Assembly (NCBI RefSeq): GCF_024679095.1
Contig: NC_066549.1
Location: forward strand, 8,706,714-8,770,713
Source of the DNA: Eriocheir sinensis
Taxonomy: Eukaryota; Arthropoda; Malacostraca; Decapoda; Varunidae
DNA: 64,000 nt
Reading direction: 5' to 3'
Shown one piece after another: positions 1-12,169 of this stretch (position 1 is its first letter; every line of letters begins with the position of its first letter). Under the pieces are notes generated by a model. That model saw nothing but the letters and a program-made list of their open reading frames with translations, was not told the DNA's origin and did no database searches. A program made the translations under genes and the position numbers.

Positions 1-29
1 TGTGTGTGTGTGTGTGTGTGTGTGTGTGT
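1..29. repeat. (TG)n microsatellite cut by left window edge
   Basis: Uninterrupted TG dinucleotides from the first base. The array continues outside the window, so its true length is unknown. Confidence 0.95.
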
Positions 30-1010
30 TCGTGCGTAAAATGGATCATCACATGCACGCACATCCACAACCAGCAGCTCCATCAAACTGCCCTAAATAG
101 CCGTGCCCCTCACACGCCAGACCGGTAATGGGAAAGCAGCGCGTAATACCATCACTCTCAGCCTGACCTTACGCCCAGAGCCGACGGCCCGGCGCCCCGC
201 CCTACCGGCAGTCGACCAGCAAATAGTTTCCCACAGTGTAGACTGTAGAGGGAAGGAAAGGGTGATGATAGATAAAAAGGAAACTCCATAAAATCTCTTC
301 TTTCCGCGGTTCTGTGTGATGAAATAAACTTTCCTTGAAATTGTTTTCATGTTGGGAAGGTAGAGATGGGTAGGTAGGTTGGATGTATCGCTGAATAAGT
401 ATTGTGTTTGTTTTTGTTGGCGATGTCCACGTTCGTAACCAATGACAGTGAACATTGCACTACTAATACTACTTCCAACGACTGGCTAAGGTGGTCGCAC
501 ACTCGAAATAAAGCAAACAATGCAAACAAAATCCAAGACCTTCCCGTAACTTGGAGAAAACAATTTCGGGTGAAGAGGAATCGTTCGCACCATGATCATC
601 ACCACTGAAATCCCTGCCGGGAGTTTCCTTGTTAGTAAAACTTGTCTCAAGTTGCACGGCTCAGGGAAAACAGGCGAGAGCTTCATTACAAGAGTGCATC
701 GCCCTTAACAATGCCCCGGAGCTACAGACAGTGTGGTCACCGTCAATGGCGCCCGTTGGTGCGGCACTGCTACCGTCATTAGTCTGTACCATTTCACCTG
801 GATGGAAAACCTTTACCTATAAACGCTCTGCACACGTAAGGGTGAAGCGGCTCACTGACAAGCAGGACACGTGCTACATTAGGATACGGTACGAATCCGA
901 GGATGACAAAAGTACGGCTCGATATCACGGCACAGTACGGGACAGAAGTACAATTTGTTTTTTGTACCTTTTTCGTACTCTTTTCGTATTTTTTCGACCA
1001 TAACTCATTT
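30..1010. other. Unannotated stretch, no gene recognised
   Basis: Short open frames here (up to about 124 codons) overlap on both strands and show no recognisable domain or repeat. Nothing else is seen before the SINE tail that follows. Confidence 0.6.
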
Positions 1011-1108
1011 CTTTTTTTTACGTTTCGTCCTATGGCGAAGGTATGCTTTCTTGGTGGGGCCTGATGGTCAACCTCAGCCCATCATGGCGCCGACAAGTGT
1101 TTATACCG
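1011..1108 (-). mobile_element. SINE family A, 3' tail fragment
   Basis: Read on the minus strand, this is the last ~100 bp of the SINE that is complete at 29989-30313. It shares the blocks 'tataaacact', 'atcaggccccacc' and an ending in poly(A), seen here as poly(T) at about 1011-1020. It is diverged and 5'-truncated. Other copies of the same tail lie at 12076-12169 and 24107-24231, so the repeat identity is well supported. The family name is mine. Confidence 0.7.
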
Positions 1109-2435
1109 TTTACCGTTAACCGTTTATGAGGTTTCAGACCCCATGACAGCCAAGGCCTACAAACAGGGTCTACCAGTCAGCTTGGATCTTGGACTAAAAT
1201 AACGTTCTTGCACAATGACATTTCAATAAACTATTGTAAAATTAGGGAAGATTTATAAAAGAAATAATAGATAGCCATTTTCATAAGAATAAGCATGTGT
1301 TTCTTACGCAAGGTACAAAATAATGTTCGAAATTTCGGCATGCTGTCTTAGCGTGCCAGTGCTGGACGAATGTGTTGAATGTTCGACGATTTTCTTTTGG
1401 CAACAATTTAGAAAGGAATATTTATGATTCAGTGTAAAAACAAGCAATTCAGTCGTTCCCATTTAGATTAAATATTTTTTTTCGAAAAATTAGTCTACAA
1501 AAGCAGGTACTGAAATATGGAACCATATTTTTCAAACATACGAAGTACGATGGATCAGTCACGCCCTGCCGTGCCGCTGACCCACTGAGCGGCCACGCGG
1601 CCATGGTATGCCCATGAAATATCTCTTAGCAACAATTTTGAGAGGCGAAATTATAACCCATTTCAAAATAAGGCAGCCGAGTTTCTCATTTTAAGATAAA
1701 ATGATTATTAAAGAGAAATATAAATATTTGCTGATGTTTCGTGTTACAAGGAAATCTCCCCATGAAGAATTTTGGTGAGTACAAAACATAAAAACCAATA
1801 ATATATCATACGACACGATTATATATTTGAAAATTTTATTTCAGAATTATTTTTAATAACCAAATGAAGAATAACAAGAATATCTTTTGGAGTGAACTAC
1901 AGAAGATAGTCGCCGCGCACTTCACTACATAACTACCATGTTGCACAGAGATCAGAGCTTAAACTCCACACGATAAAATACTTACATCCCTTCAACACGT
2001 CAGGGTAATTCTTAGAACACTCCTGATTGCGTAACAATAAAAATTTGGTCGCTGTCAGTATAAGGAAACATTTTTGTATGTGAGGAAAATTTTACACACT
2101 AAGTTCCTTCACTCCTGAACGTAATGTTACGGTCCCTACAAACAATGTTCCACGTATTCTTGCCTCTATTTATCTTTTTCTCGTCCACGTTTTTTAAATT
2201 AGATTCATAATTTTACACGCTTAGCATCCTCATCGTAAAGCATTCTTTATGAAAGCTGTCGGTTTTCCTCGTACTCGTTCGTTTAAAAAGTTTACATCTC
2301 CAGAATACACTCCACTCGCAAGTTTGTGAGTGTCTGGAGCCTAAAGGAAAGGTACGTGCCCGAAACAAGAGACAGTAAATGTTAGAGTGCGCTCAACACT
2401 CTTGACAAACTGATGGCAAGCACGGGAACATGGAA
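1109..2435. other. AT-rich unannotated stretch
   Basis: No open frame of note, no recognisable RNA and no internal repeat was seen. Composition is AT-rich like most of the unique sequence in the window. Confidence 0.55.
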
Positions 2436-2450
2436 AGTAAGTAAGTAAGT

Positions 2451-2482
<32 letters not shown>
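2436..2482. repeat. (AAGT)5(GT)n compound microsatellite
   Basis: Five AAGT tetramers run directly into about 15 GT dinucleotides. On the minus strand this array forms the 3' end of the retroelement fragment that follows at 2483-3080. Confidence 0.9.
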
Positions 2483-2485
<3 letters not shown>

Positions 2486-3080
2486 AAAGAGCCTCCATCC
2501 GGAAGGGAGTTGCGATGGGAACAATCGGTTAGATTGTTCGCATTGCAATTCATCGGCCCCTGCCGGAACGCCGATGACTGTGGCACTTAACCATATCTTT
2601 TACTATACTACAGATAAATAATACAAAAAACTAAAGAATTATACATAAAGAATAACAAAATAAAGGACGAGTTGGGTCTTATGTGGGGCGCTGCTGGCAT
2701 AGCGCTGCTGCGTTCCCGCGGATCACTGCGAGGCTGACCCGCTGCCGCAGCCACTCTGTTTCCCGCTTTTCCCCCGTCCTCTCTCGGATGCGCCTGCCGA
2801 GGGTCTTGATGACGTCGCTGAAGGCGGGACCGAGGACTCCGGTCGTCTCAACCGTCAGCGGCATGAAGTCATACCGCTGACCGAGGTCGGCGTAGCGCTG
2901 CCGTTTCTGGGCCTCGGCGGAGCGTGCGGCAGCGCCTGCTGTGGTAGCGCAGTCGATGAGGTGGGTGCTGCCGAAGGTGTTCACGCAGGTGGCGTCCCAC
3001 GCTAGCATCTTGCCCTGCGTGAATGGGTATATAGTGATGGCGTCGGGACGGCGTCCATCGCCGTGTGTAAACGCACGCAC
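2483..3080 (-). mobile_element. Non-LTR retrotransposon 3' end (PD...WD C-terminal type)
   Basis: On the minus strand, a 130-codon protein-like frame (2679-3080) is followed by a ~195-bp putative 3' UTR. The UTR ends at an (AC)n tail at 2482. The UTR contains a GC-rich segment at 2497-2590 set in AT-rich sequence, possibly a folded 3' recognition element. The 5' part of the element is absent beyond about 3085. Assignment rests on resemblance of the encoded tail to a C-terminal domain common in invertebrate reverse-transcriptase-containing repeats. The UTR and tail boundary is inference. Confidence 0.6.
2679..3080 (-). pseudogene. Retrotransposon C-terminal domain fragment (RPD...WDATC...RQR motif)
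   Basis: This is the only frame in the left part of the window that looks like a selected protein. It shows, in order: an RRPDAIT motif near residue 10; WDATCVNT about 19 residues later; an alanine-rich helix with EAQKRQRYADL; the strand-like block FMPLTVETTGVLGP; and the closing motif LRQRVSLAVIRGNAA. I recognise this order as the C-terminal domain of reverse-transcriptase ORFs abundant in mollusc, echinoderm and crustacean genomes. The spaced PD and WD residues could be part of a restriction-like nuclease fold, which is inference. The frame is uninterrupted for about 130 codons and ends in TAA. It lacks any reverse-transcriptase domain and the apparent start is not methionine-coding ATG, so it is a 5'-truncated dead copy, though probably a young one. 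No host function is implied. Confidence 0.65.
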
Positions 3081-3119
3081 ACATGCAAGCTCGCAAGCAC
3101 AGATAATTATCTATATGCA

Positions 3120-4172
3120 TTCATACATTAAATCATTTATTTCGCCGTTCTTATTTTCATTTGCTAAACATTTTCCAGTTCAATGAACTGAATATCTAGC
3201 AGGAAGTAACACACAAGGAAGGGAGTGGAAACCTGAATTCGTATACAAAATAATACTGAAACGAGGAAAACATTGAAGTGCAAGTTCGTGTAATTTTAGG
3301 GTATTAAGAGAAAAAAAAATGTAATTATTCACTTAAGTTGTGGGCACGTCCCGAGATGAGGCGGGTGAGTTTAATTCGCGAGGCACCGAGAAGCCGAGGC
3401 CAAGGTGCTCACTCAGCGTGTAATGTTGAAGCAGGATTTTTTTTTTCACAGCCCGTCCCTGAAGCTCCTGCTGATAATACGACTTCCGTGGATCAAATTA
3501 TAGCGATTGACTCCACCAAGAATATAAAATAACATTTACGCAAAGTTCAGATCTTTTAGTATATATGACAAATACTTTTATGAGTTGACGACTCAAAAGA
3601 ATGATTATGTAAAATCACACGCGAATTCTTTCCTGTTTGTTATTTTGTCATCTTTCTTTTAGTTGTGTTTCCGCTTCCCAAGTGAAGTGCAGCCAGAGAC
3701 AAGGCCTCGCCAGGGACCCACCAATTCTCAACGGACAGTGCGCCTTACTTCAAGCGAAAAATTACAAACTTTTTGTTTCCTGTTGAGGACACAAAGGCTC
3801 AGAAACAAACATGCAAGTGATAAAAAAAGCAATCACCAATACGATAGGAAAGCAACTTGCCCATCAGAAACAAACATATAATGGAACAACGGACGCCATC
3901 ACACAAACCCAATCATTCCTTCGCTTGACTCGATAACGAACTTAAAACACTGCTACATACCTTCACACCAGCTGCTCCCCTGATGCCAGTCGTCCGTGGC
4001 TCATCTGAAAAATTGCCAACAGTAAACTGAATTAAGTGTGCTAATAAAAAATGAAAAAAAAAATCTGCGTTCTGAAAATATGCAAATCGTTCACTAAACT
4101 ACTTATGCATATTATCTGAAAGAAATATTGCCACATTTGTTGTCTGTAAAAGAGAAGCAAGTAACACAAAAT

Positions 4173-4173
<1 letters not shown>
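3120..4173. other. Unannotated stretch
   Basis: Contains small unsupported open frames (for example 3338-3532 and 3663-3881) without recognisable domains, plus short homopolymers. Nothing else seen. Confidence 0.55.
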
Positions 4174-4430
<257 letters not shown>

Positions 4431-4688
4431 TGGCACTGACGTGCCTCCGAGCACCTGTCAATAAAAGTCTTTCAGATAAAGAAAAAGAAATGGATTTAAC
4501 AGCCTAACCCCTATTATTATTTTTTTAAACAGAAGTTAAACGAATATCGGTTATACACTACCAGGAACGTTACTGAAAAAGAGGAAAAGCTAGTCTTAGT
4601 AAGAAAAAGGTAAAGAAATAAAAACAACACAAATCGAGCACAGCCTCAGATTCCCGGGGGAGCCAAGGGCTGCATGAGGCCGTGGCGA

Positions 4689-4768
4689 GGGGACGAGGGC
4701 GAGGCAGGGGAGGGGGACGAGGACGAGGCAGGGGAGGGGGACGAGGACGAGGCAGGGGAGGGGGAGCG
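4689..4768. repeat. G-rich 24-bp minisatellite (about 3 units)
   Basis: The unit begins GAGGCAGGGGAGGGGG and recurs at 4701, 4725 and 4749. The plus strand is almost pure purine with repeated runs of 4-5 G, so G-quadruplex formation is plausible. The plus frame reads as an Arg-Gly repeat (GRGRGRGGG). That looks like an RGG domain but is explained by the DNA repeat. Confidence 0.8.
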
Positions 4769-5008
4769 GACGGTGACAAGGGCTCAGTAGGCAGGCGCGA
4801 ACACCGGCCAAGAACACCCGGCAAGAAACCCTCAAAAAATGAACTACGTCTACTGCCAATGCAGGAGGAGGTACAGGAACCCCGCAGGCCATCAAGATAA
4901 TGCTACGTTACAGAAGCGGCCGTCGTGAGCCCCGTAGCGTCCCATTTCACTTAGTCATTAACGTTCACGAATGGTATAATTGTTCCAAAGATTTTATTTG
5001 CAAATGAG

Positions 5009-5034
5009 CGGCGGCGGCGGCGGCGGCGGCGGCC
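5009..5034. repeat. (GGC)n microsatellite
   Basis: About eight GGC triplets in a locally GC-rich context. Confidence 0.9.
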
Positions 5035-5209
5035 TGTTATGTATTCATGAGGCGCCGGGATGGCTCCTGCCCCGCATCTTTATAGTTCATCAGCGTGGGG
5101 GAGGAAGCAAGGCATGGAGACCGTTCCGCTTTATTTGCATCCTCATCTCCTGGCCATTTAGTTATCTGTCTTTTTCTTCCATCATTTTATATATATACTT
5201 CTCTCCTTC

Positions 5210-5212
<3 letters not shown>

Positions 5213-5241
<29 letters not shown>
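5213..5241. repeat. (CA)n microsatellite
   Basis: About 14 CA dinucleotides. Confidence 0.95.
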
Positions 5242-5269
5242 TTAAATTTTTAAAGTAATGCTTGGGACA

Positions 5270-5520
5270 TATGTTATAGCTGCGCGTTGCGTCGGTGCTC
5301 ATCTCCTTCTCTTGAGCCCTGTTTCGAGACACAGAGCCTGCAAAACACCTGGGCTACCACAAGTTACCTTTCCCATATTTCCCCTGGTACCCATTTATCA
5401 ACAAGTCCGATTTGGAGCATAAACAGCTTGGTTGGCTACACGCACACAGCTCAGGCCGGTATTGAACTCGTGTCCGCGGATTCGTGGCTAGGCGAACTAA
5501 CCACCGCACCACGAAGGTAA
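5270..5520 (-). mobile_element. Crab-type tRNA-derived SINE (family C), near complete
   Basis: On the minus strand the element begins with a tRNA-like head: a box A-like segment (GTGGTGCGGTGGTTAGTTCG) is followed ~35 bp later by a box B-like GAGTTCAATACC. A body and the tail 'gatgagcaccgacgcaacgc' then follow, ending close to 5270. The same body and tail recur at 13738-13822, 24966-25058, 52242-52505 and 59066-59130, which establishes it as an interspersed family. No clear target-site duplication was found. Confidence 0.75.
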
Positions 5521-5784
5521 TATGATTTCTATCCCAAATTACTGGAATCTGAGTCAGCATCACGTGTGGAGACAGAATGTATACCTACCTGTGTTTTAGG
5601 AGAAAGGAAACAAGACTAGTTCTGAATAACAAAATGACCGTGTTTACACTTCTGGAAAAGGCTGAGGGTTATGTTCGAAGGTTGCATCAGTTTTAAAAGC
5701 CGCATGGGAGGAGACAGCAACGCGAATTTAGTGGTTAGAGGCGGTGTGAAGTACATTTATTTTCTCTTTTATAGGAGCCGTGCT

Positions 5785-5853
5785 TAGTGGACTGTTTTTT
5801 TGCTTATATATTTTTTCCCTTGAGCTGCTTTCTTTAATGTAAAAAAAAAGCAT
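5785..5853 (+). mobile_element. LINE 3'-UTR tail fragment (family L)
   Basis: Shows the diagnostic order: poly(T), then 'cccttgagctg', 'tctttaatgt' and poly(A). The same tail follows LINE coding sequence directly at 35360-35801 and 60285-60805, so this is a strongly 5'-truncated copy in plus orientation. Confidence 0.7.
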
Positions 5854-6224
5854 GAATAATGTAAAAATGCCTCACTTCATTTAAGAATGTTATGCAAATA
5901 TCAAAGAAACTATAATGACCAGATGATTACTGATTACTGCAGGCTCCTACAAAAAATCTATGAAAAAATATTAGTTAGGAAAATATAAAGGTATTTCGTA
6001 CATATTTCCAGGTTACGCAGCAAAGAAAAAAAAAGTATGCTCAGGGTTCACTGCTCTTCCTCATTTTGGTGTTGCAGCCGAGCAGTGTGAAGGAATTGTC
6101 ATGGACACTGATGAAGAAGAAAAAAAAAAAAAACCATGCGACTGCCAATATGTTTTTTATTAACACGATAAAACAATCTGATTATCATAAACAAACTTCT
6201 ACGCGATGATAGATTCATTCCGTA
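5854..6224. other. AT-rich unannotated stretch
   Basis: Several A runs but no recognisable element. Confidence 0.5.
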
Positions 6225-6350
6225 TTTGATCTTGCTTTCGGCCACCTTTTTTTTTTTTTTAGGAGCAGCGAGTAGCGAGCTTTTTTTTTTATTATTGTTT
6301 TCTTTTTTTGTGTGCCCTTGAGCTGCCTCCTTTGTTGTAAAAAAAAAAAA
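6225..6350 (+). mobile_element. LINE 3'-UTR tail (family L), longer copy
   Basis: Starts at 'tttcggccacc', the same motif that follows the LINE stop codon at 35.4 kb. It continues with 'aggagcagcgagtagcg', poly(T), 'gcccttgagctgcctcc' and a poly(A) end at about 6340-6350. Coding sequence is absent, a typical 5'-truncated insertion. Confidence 0.8.
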
Positions 6351-6572
6351 GTCTTAATTGTGTGTGCAGGGCCGTAAATTCTGGGGGCTAGGGGGGCTAT
6401 ACCTCCCCAAATGTTTTCTGTATCGGCCTTAAAATGCCCCTGAAAGTGCTTATTATTAAAACAATTTCCCAACCTGCGAATTCTTCCTTCGCTCGCCACC
6501 CTCCTTCCCCAACACATGAACCTATGATGACCTCAACCCCCACCCAAATATTTGCCACACTTACGGGCCCGA

Positions 6573-6603
6573 TGTGTGTGTGTGTGTGTGTGGGGGGGGG
6601 GGG
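6573..6603. repeat. (TG)9 joined to a G12 run
   Basis: TG dinucleotides pass directly into an uninterrupted G run of about 12 bases. Confidence 0.9.
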
Positions 6604-6945
6604 TTCTTGTGTCATAGTACCACATCCTCCTTGAACATCCAAAAGCACATTCATGGCATAGTTAAAAGGATGCCTCGCCACCAGCCGCGGCCCAGGGCTA
6701 CAATGTTTACTGAGGCGGTCGGCGAAAAGCCCACGCTGCTGTTGATAAAGGGTCACCTGGGAAGACCGACAAGAAGGTATGCTGCGGTAACTCTGGTGTC
6801 ACAGGTAGCTCTGGGGTATTTGAGACATTTAAGTAAAAGAGGCACAGACAGGTCATACGGCATACGAATAAAACACAATATTACTTAACCCCATGCTGCT
6901 TCTTTTATGTAAGCCTAACTACTGTTGCCTTGGTACATTATTTGG

Positions 6946-7094
6946 GGTCAAGTATGATATTACATAGGAATATACGAGCATTGTAGTCTGACAGTCCTGT
7001 TGCAGAAGCTACCATCTATGGTCAGGTATGATATTTACATAAGAATATACGAGCATTGAAGCCCGACACTCCCGTTGCAGAGGCTACTAGCGAG
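6946..7094. repeat. Two-copy tandem duplication, 74-bp period
   Basis: Copies start at 6946 and 7020 and share 'tatacgagcattg' and 'gttgcagaagct/gttgcagaggct'. They differ at about ten positions, so the duplication is not recent. Confidence 0.8.
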
Positions 7095-7390
7095 GGGAAT
7101 GAGGAGCAGACATTCCTGTTAGACTTTGTAGCTGGTGCCTGGGAGCGGGATAATCTGTGAAGTTCAACAGACACCTGGAAACTCTTTACTCTCTCACAAA
7201 GCGAATAATTTATTGCGACCGGCGATCGCATCCCACCACCAAACCTCCACCATGTCCTCCGAACCAGACTCCCGTCAAGGATGAATAATAGAGGCTGCAG
7301 GCATAATTTATTTTCGATACAAGGTCGGCTGCGGAATGCTGTGGATTTGCTGATGACCAACTGACAGTGGATGTGTATGTATATGTGTGT

Positions 7391-8191
<801 letters not shown>

Positions 8192-8222
<31 letters not shown>

Positions 8223-8225
8223 ACA

Positions 8226-8266
<41 letters not shown>
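8192..8266. repeat. (CA)n microsatellite
   Basis: CA dinucleotides with TACA and GACA interruptions. Confidence 0.95.
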
Positions 8267-8269
<3 letters not shown>

Positions 8270-8352
8270 ACAACATGCACACACTCACAAACAAACAAAA
8301 GCACCAATACGCAGGAACAAAAGCGTAAACAAACATATGGACACACTTTTTT

Positions 8353-8356
<4 letters not shown>

Positions 8357-8391
<35 letters not shown>
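8357..8391. repeat. (GA)n microsatellite
   Basis: About 17 GA dinucleotides. The plus strand downstream to about 9080 stays purine-rich, which produces open minus frames of Ser/Leu/Phe bias that are not genes. Confidence 0.95.
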
Positions 8392-8393
<2 letters not shown>

Positions 8394-9086
8394 AAACAAG
8401 GAAGATACTATAACCTAAAGTGAATTAAGAGGGAGAGGAGGCGCAACACAACGAGGTGATTCGAGCAGATGAGAAAAGGTGAAAGGAGTGTAAAATAGAG
8501 TAGAGCAGACGCGAGATGGAGGTCCAGGAGAGCAGTGCGGGGTACAGTAGAAAATTGGTAAAGAAAAGACAACAGTGAGGAAAAAAATAGCGGAAGATGG
8601 AAGAGGAGGGAGAGAGAGAGAGAGAGAGGGGTGGGAAATTATGCAAAGTTCATTGGAATATATTATACGGAAAGAAAACATGTCATAAAAGAAACAAAAA
8701 ATAAATAAAAAGAAGCCAATTTCAGATGCCCTAAAAATATATCTCTCTGAAAAGGCATCAATGCAATGAGAGCCACACACGAAAATGTACTGTGTGTTTT
8801 GCGAGACGGAACGAAAAAGGATGAAATTTGAATATGGAGATAAAGGAATATGAAAAAAAACCCCAGAAAACTTAGAGAGGAAAAATAACATCCAAATTTA
8901 GGAACGTAATAGTAAGGTCTAAACTGGAGAGAAAGGAAATATAAGAGACACATAGGAGACGAATATGACTGAAGGTGACAGAAGATGCAGCATGAGGAAG
9001 TAAATAAAAAAACAGACAAGGTAAAAAAATTAAGGCAACGGAGAATAAACAGTAGGCCATGAAGGACAACCAAATACTAACTGCAG

Positions 9087-9596
9087 GAACCCGAGACTTC
9101 GTGAACGTGAGATGAGAACTGAACCCGAGACTTCGTGAACGTGAGATGAGGACTGAACCCGAGACTTCGTGAACGTGAGATGAGAACTGAACCCGAGACT
9201 TCGTGAACGTGAGATGAGAACTGAGCCCGAGACTTCGTGAACGTGAGATGAGAACTAAACCCGAGACTTCGTGAACGTGAGATGAGAACTGATCCCGAGA
9301 CTTCGTGAACGTGAGATGAGAACTGAGCCCGAGACTTCGTGAACGTGAGATGAGGACTGAACCCGAGACCTCGTGAACGTGAGATGAGAACTGAACCCGA
9401 GACTTCGTGAACGTGAGATGAGAACTGAACCCGAGACTTCGTGAACGTGAGATGAGGACTGAACCCGAGACCTCGTGAACGTGAGATGAGAACTGAACCC
9501 GAGACTTCGTGAACGTGAGATGAGAACTGAACCCGAGACTTCGTGAACGTGAGATGAGAACTGAGCCCGAGACTTCGTGAACGTGAGATGAGGACT
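9087..9596. repeat. 34-bp minisatellite, 15 units
   Basis: Fifteen head-to-tail units beginning GAACCCGAGACTTCGTGAAC fill 510 bp exactly. Variant positions are few: GAACCC, GAGCCC, AAACCC or GATCCC at the start; ACTTCG or ACCTCG; and GAGAACT or GAGGACT at the end. In both cases a GAGGACT unit is followed by an ACCTCG unit (units 8-9 and 11-12), evidence that blocks of three units were duplicated. Because 34 is not a multiple of 3 and no minus frame of the unit has a stop, a 300-codon minus frame with a 34-residue period spans it. I regard that frame as a consequence of the repeat. Confidence 0.95.
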
Positions 9597-9599
9597 GAA

Positions 9600-10039
9600 A
9601 CGGAGATAGTAGTCGAAGAAGCAGTTCTAAGAGGGCAAATAATGAAAGGGTTGTAAGGAGTATTGTAGAAAGTGATGGAATGCTAGAAGAGGTACTAAAA
9701 GGAAGACTAAAGGAATGAATAAGAAAAGAGTGAGTGATGAAAGGAATATAACGAAAAGTAATATAGGATGTCATGGAAGTTTGGGAGATGAATGGAGCGA
9801 ATACTATAAGAATCCCTGGAAAGAAGACTGGCTCATGAAAGGACTATAACGAGGATTTCTATAGGAGGTGATGGGGGCGGGGCATTGGGAGAGCTGCATG
9901 GGGGACTATTGGAACAACTGGGAAGATGACTGGCTGGAGGGTGTTCGAGTGTCTCCAGAAGGTCGTGTGTATCGCTGCCTCCTTTAATCGACTGGAAATG
10001 GGCGGTGAGACAAACGACGGGGCGAGGGCTTAGTCCACC
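9600..10039. other. Purine-rich unannotated stretch
   Basis: The plus strand is G+A rich. No element recognised. Confidence 0.5.
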
Positions 10040-10040
10040 G

Positions 10041-10071
<31 letters not shown>
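10040..10071. repeat. (CA)n microsatellite
   Basis: About 15 CA dinucleotides, with a (GA)n array of about 14 units at 10188-10215. Confidence 0.95.
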
Positions 10072-10075
<4 letters not shown>

Positions 10076-10184
10076 TTCTCACTCGATACAAGAACACTCA
10101 CACGCACATGCACACACATATACGAAGGGAAACGAAAATATTCTACTAACATTCATGGACACAAATATCTTTTTTTTTACCTTG

Positions 10185-10215
<31 letters not shown>

Positions 10216-11373
10216 CAGCAACTTTCTTGGTCTGAATACGAAGTTCTCTTATTACTTGAAGGCAGCCCAGATCATCCTCTCCCTTCCCACAGTCGTTAGA
10301 GTCAACTTAGACCCACTGGTATTGTAGTGCGGCGTGTACAAGGCGAGCGGCTCCCTAATATGCACTTTCCTCAACTGCTGCAGAAGGCATTGATCGGTAA
10401 TGAACGTCAGGATGAAGGAAAATACACACGTTTTGTTTATCTTTTGCTTTTGTTGCTCAGTGCCAGTCCGGGTTTGAGGTTTGAATAACGCACTTTTTTC
10501 TAAACCAATAGTGTATATCAATAACTTGCCATAGAAATCAGAGGTACTGAATGAGTGGGTTAAAGGCTACATAACCTGTGCTTGGCGTCAGTGGCAATAA
10601 ATTGTGTGAGTCGAAGGAAAAGACTCAGTGATGTTGTTTTTGTTTTTGCTTCTGTTTCTATCGTTTTAACGGATAGCTTTGTAATTTTTGCTGGTGCTGA
10701 TGCTCTCGGGAATGATGGATAATTCTGGCTTTCATCAATCATCAGTCGACACGTGTTGACGTTAGGGACTGTTAAGACACGAAGATTTCTTTTTCCATCC
10801 TTTAGTAGAAACTCCTTGGGCGGTGCTGGAGCGAGGGGAGCCGGGCAGGTGTCCATCATAGCTGCCTGCGCGTTGTATATTCCAGAGAAATATGTTGTAA
10901 ATGTAATGTGACTTTTCTGTTCGTACATCCCTTTCCAGAGAAGATAAATGATAGTATCTATCAAGCACTACATATGTATGCTGCAAAGAAATCTAACTCG
11001 TGCCTGAGAATATAAAAAGTTTTATCTCGAGGCAATTTTAGTTCCAAGTGGGCGGCTTTTCCACACAATTTTATCTTTTCTGCGCACGTGACACGAAGCA
11101 TCACAGCTCCCCGCCACCCACTGCCAATAAAGTGCTCCTCACCACCGCCCACCTCGGCACAGGACGAACAAAGTTTCCACTCTACCTGCTAGTCATGGCC
11201 CGCCTATCTCCATCCCGTCCACCCCGCCTGCAGGCTCCGCATGCCTCGCGCAGCCCATCCTTGTCTCTTCCATCCTTCCTCGAGAAAGACGAGAGTGATG
11301 AGGGCTGTGTCCGGGCTGCTGTGATCGATCAGGAAGGCGATGGACACGAGGCAACAATATACTGAGCCTTGCA

Positions 11374-11375
<2 letters not shown>
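10216..11375. other. Unannotated stretch
   Basis: A minus frame of 134 codons (10560-10964) and smaller ones are present. None shows a recognisable domain, and they overlap frames on other phases. Confidence 0.5.

Positions 11376-11421
<46 letters not shown>
11376..11421. repeat. (CA)n microsatellite
   Basis: Uninterrupted CA array, followed within ten bases by a short GA run. Confidence 0.95.
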
Positions 11422-11424
<3 letters not shown>

Positions 11425-12075
11425 AAAAGAGAGAGAGAGAGGAGAAGGAGGGATGGAAGGAGGCAGGGAACAAATTTTTTTTTAGAAAATTAGCATAAAA
11501 ATACAGTGAACACTTCCTTACGTCCATTGACGATGTAGTACTTCAGTAAATTTTCATGGAACTCCTGGCCACAACAGCCGACCACAGCGTTGTAGCACTG
11601 CCCGCCAGGATAACAATAAAAAGGCGAGGGATTCCTGTCCCTGAATCTCACAGCGTAACAGTAACATGGCACCTGCTGTTTGCATAACATACACGAACGT
11701 AATTTTCAATGAGTGTTACATAATCCTAAATGTTATGATCTTAGTTTCATGATATTCATTTTAAACTTTATACACTTTGATTCTCCAGTGTCAATTCAAG
11801 TGAACGTTTTATTCATTGTGAGTTACACAATCACGTCACTTATGACGTCGGTTGGAGTATTTCTTGTCTGTTATTTAAATGTCGGAAAATGGAAACTTTA
11901 ATGGAGCACAAAAAACAAACAAACATGTAGACTGATGACGTGGCTCTACCGCAGGCGACCGCGATGCAGTATTTTGACTCGTGAGATTACCATATTCATA
12001 GACTAACCAATCCCAGTGATTCTTAAGGTTGAAGTATCTTAGGTTTATATCCTTTATTCAGCTTAATTAATAATT
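11422..12075. other. Unannotated stretch
   Basis: No recognisable coding, RNA or repeat signal. Confidence 0.5.
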
Positions 12076-12169
12076 TGCCTGCGCCATGACGGGCAGGGGC
12101 CGACTACCATCCAGGCCCCTCAAGAGAGCCTACTGGCGCTATAGGCATACACGTAAAAAAAAAAAAAAA
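12076..12169 (+). mobile_element. SINE family A, 3' tail fragment
   Basis: Contains 'gcctgcgccatgacggg', 'ccatccaggcccctcaag' and 'gcctactggcgctatagg', and ends in a 16-base A run (12154-12169). Collinear with the 3' part of the complete copy at 29989-30313 and closest to the copy at 24107-24231. Confidence 0.8.

Noticed and set aside
4682..4900. Plus-strand Arg-Gly-rich frame resembling an RGG RNA-binding domain
   Set aside because: The RG pattern is fully explained by the 24-bp G-rich minisatellite and the rest of the frame has no domain.
9087..9596. CRISPR array
   Set aside because: Repeats are contiguous without unique spacers and the context is eukaryotic. The 26-bp and 34-bp arrays at 41-44 kb are rejected for the same reason.
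8872..9774. 300-codon minus-strand frame with a 34-residue repeat
   Set aside because: It is produced by a 34-bp minisatellite with no stops in any minus frame. The non-repeat parts have no recognisable domain.
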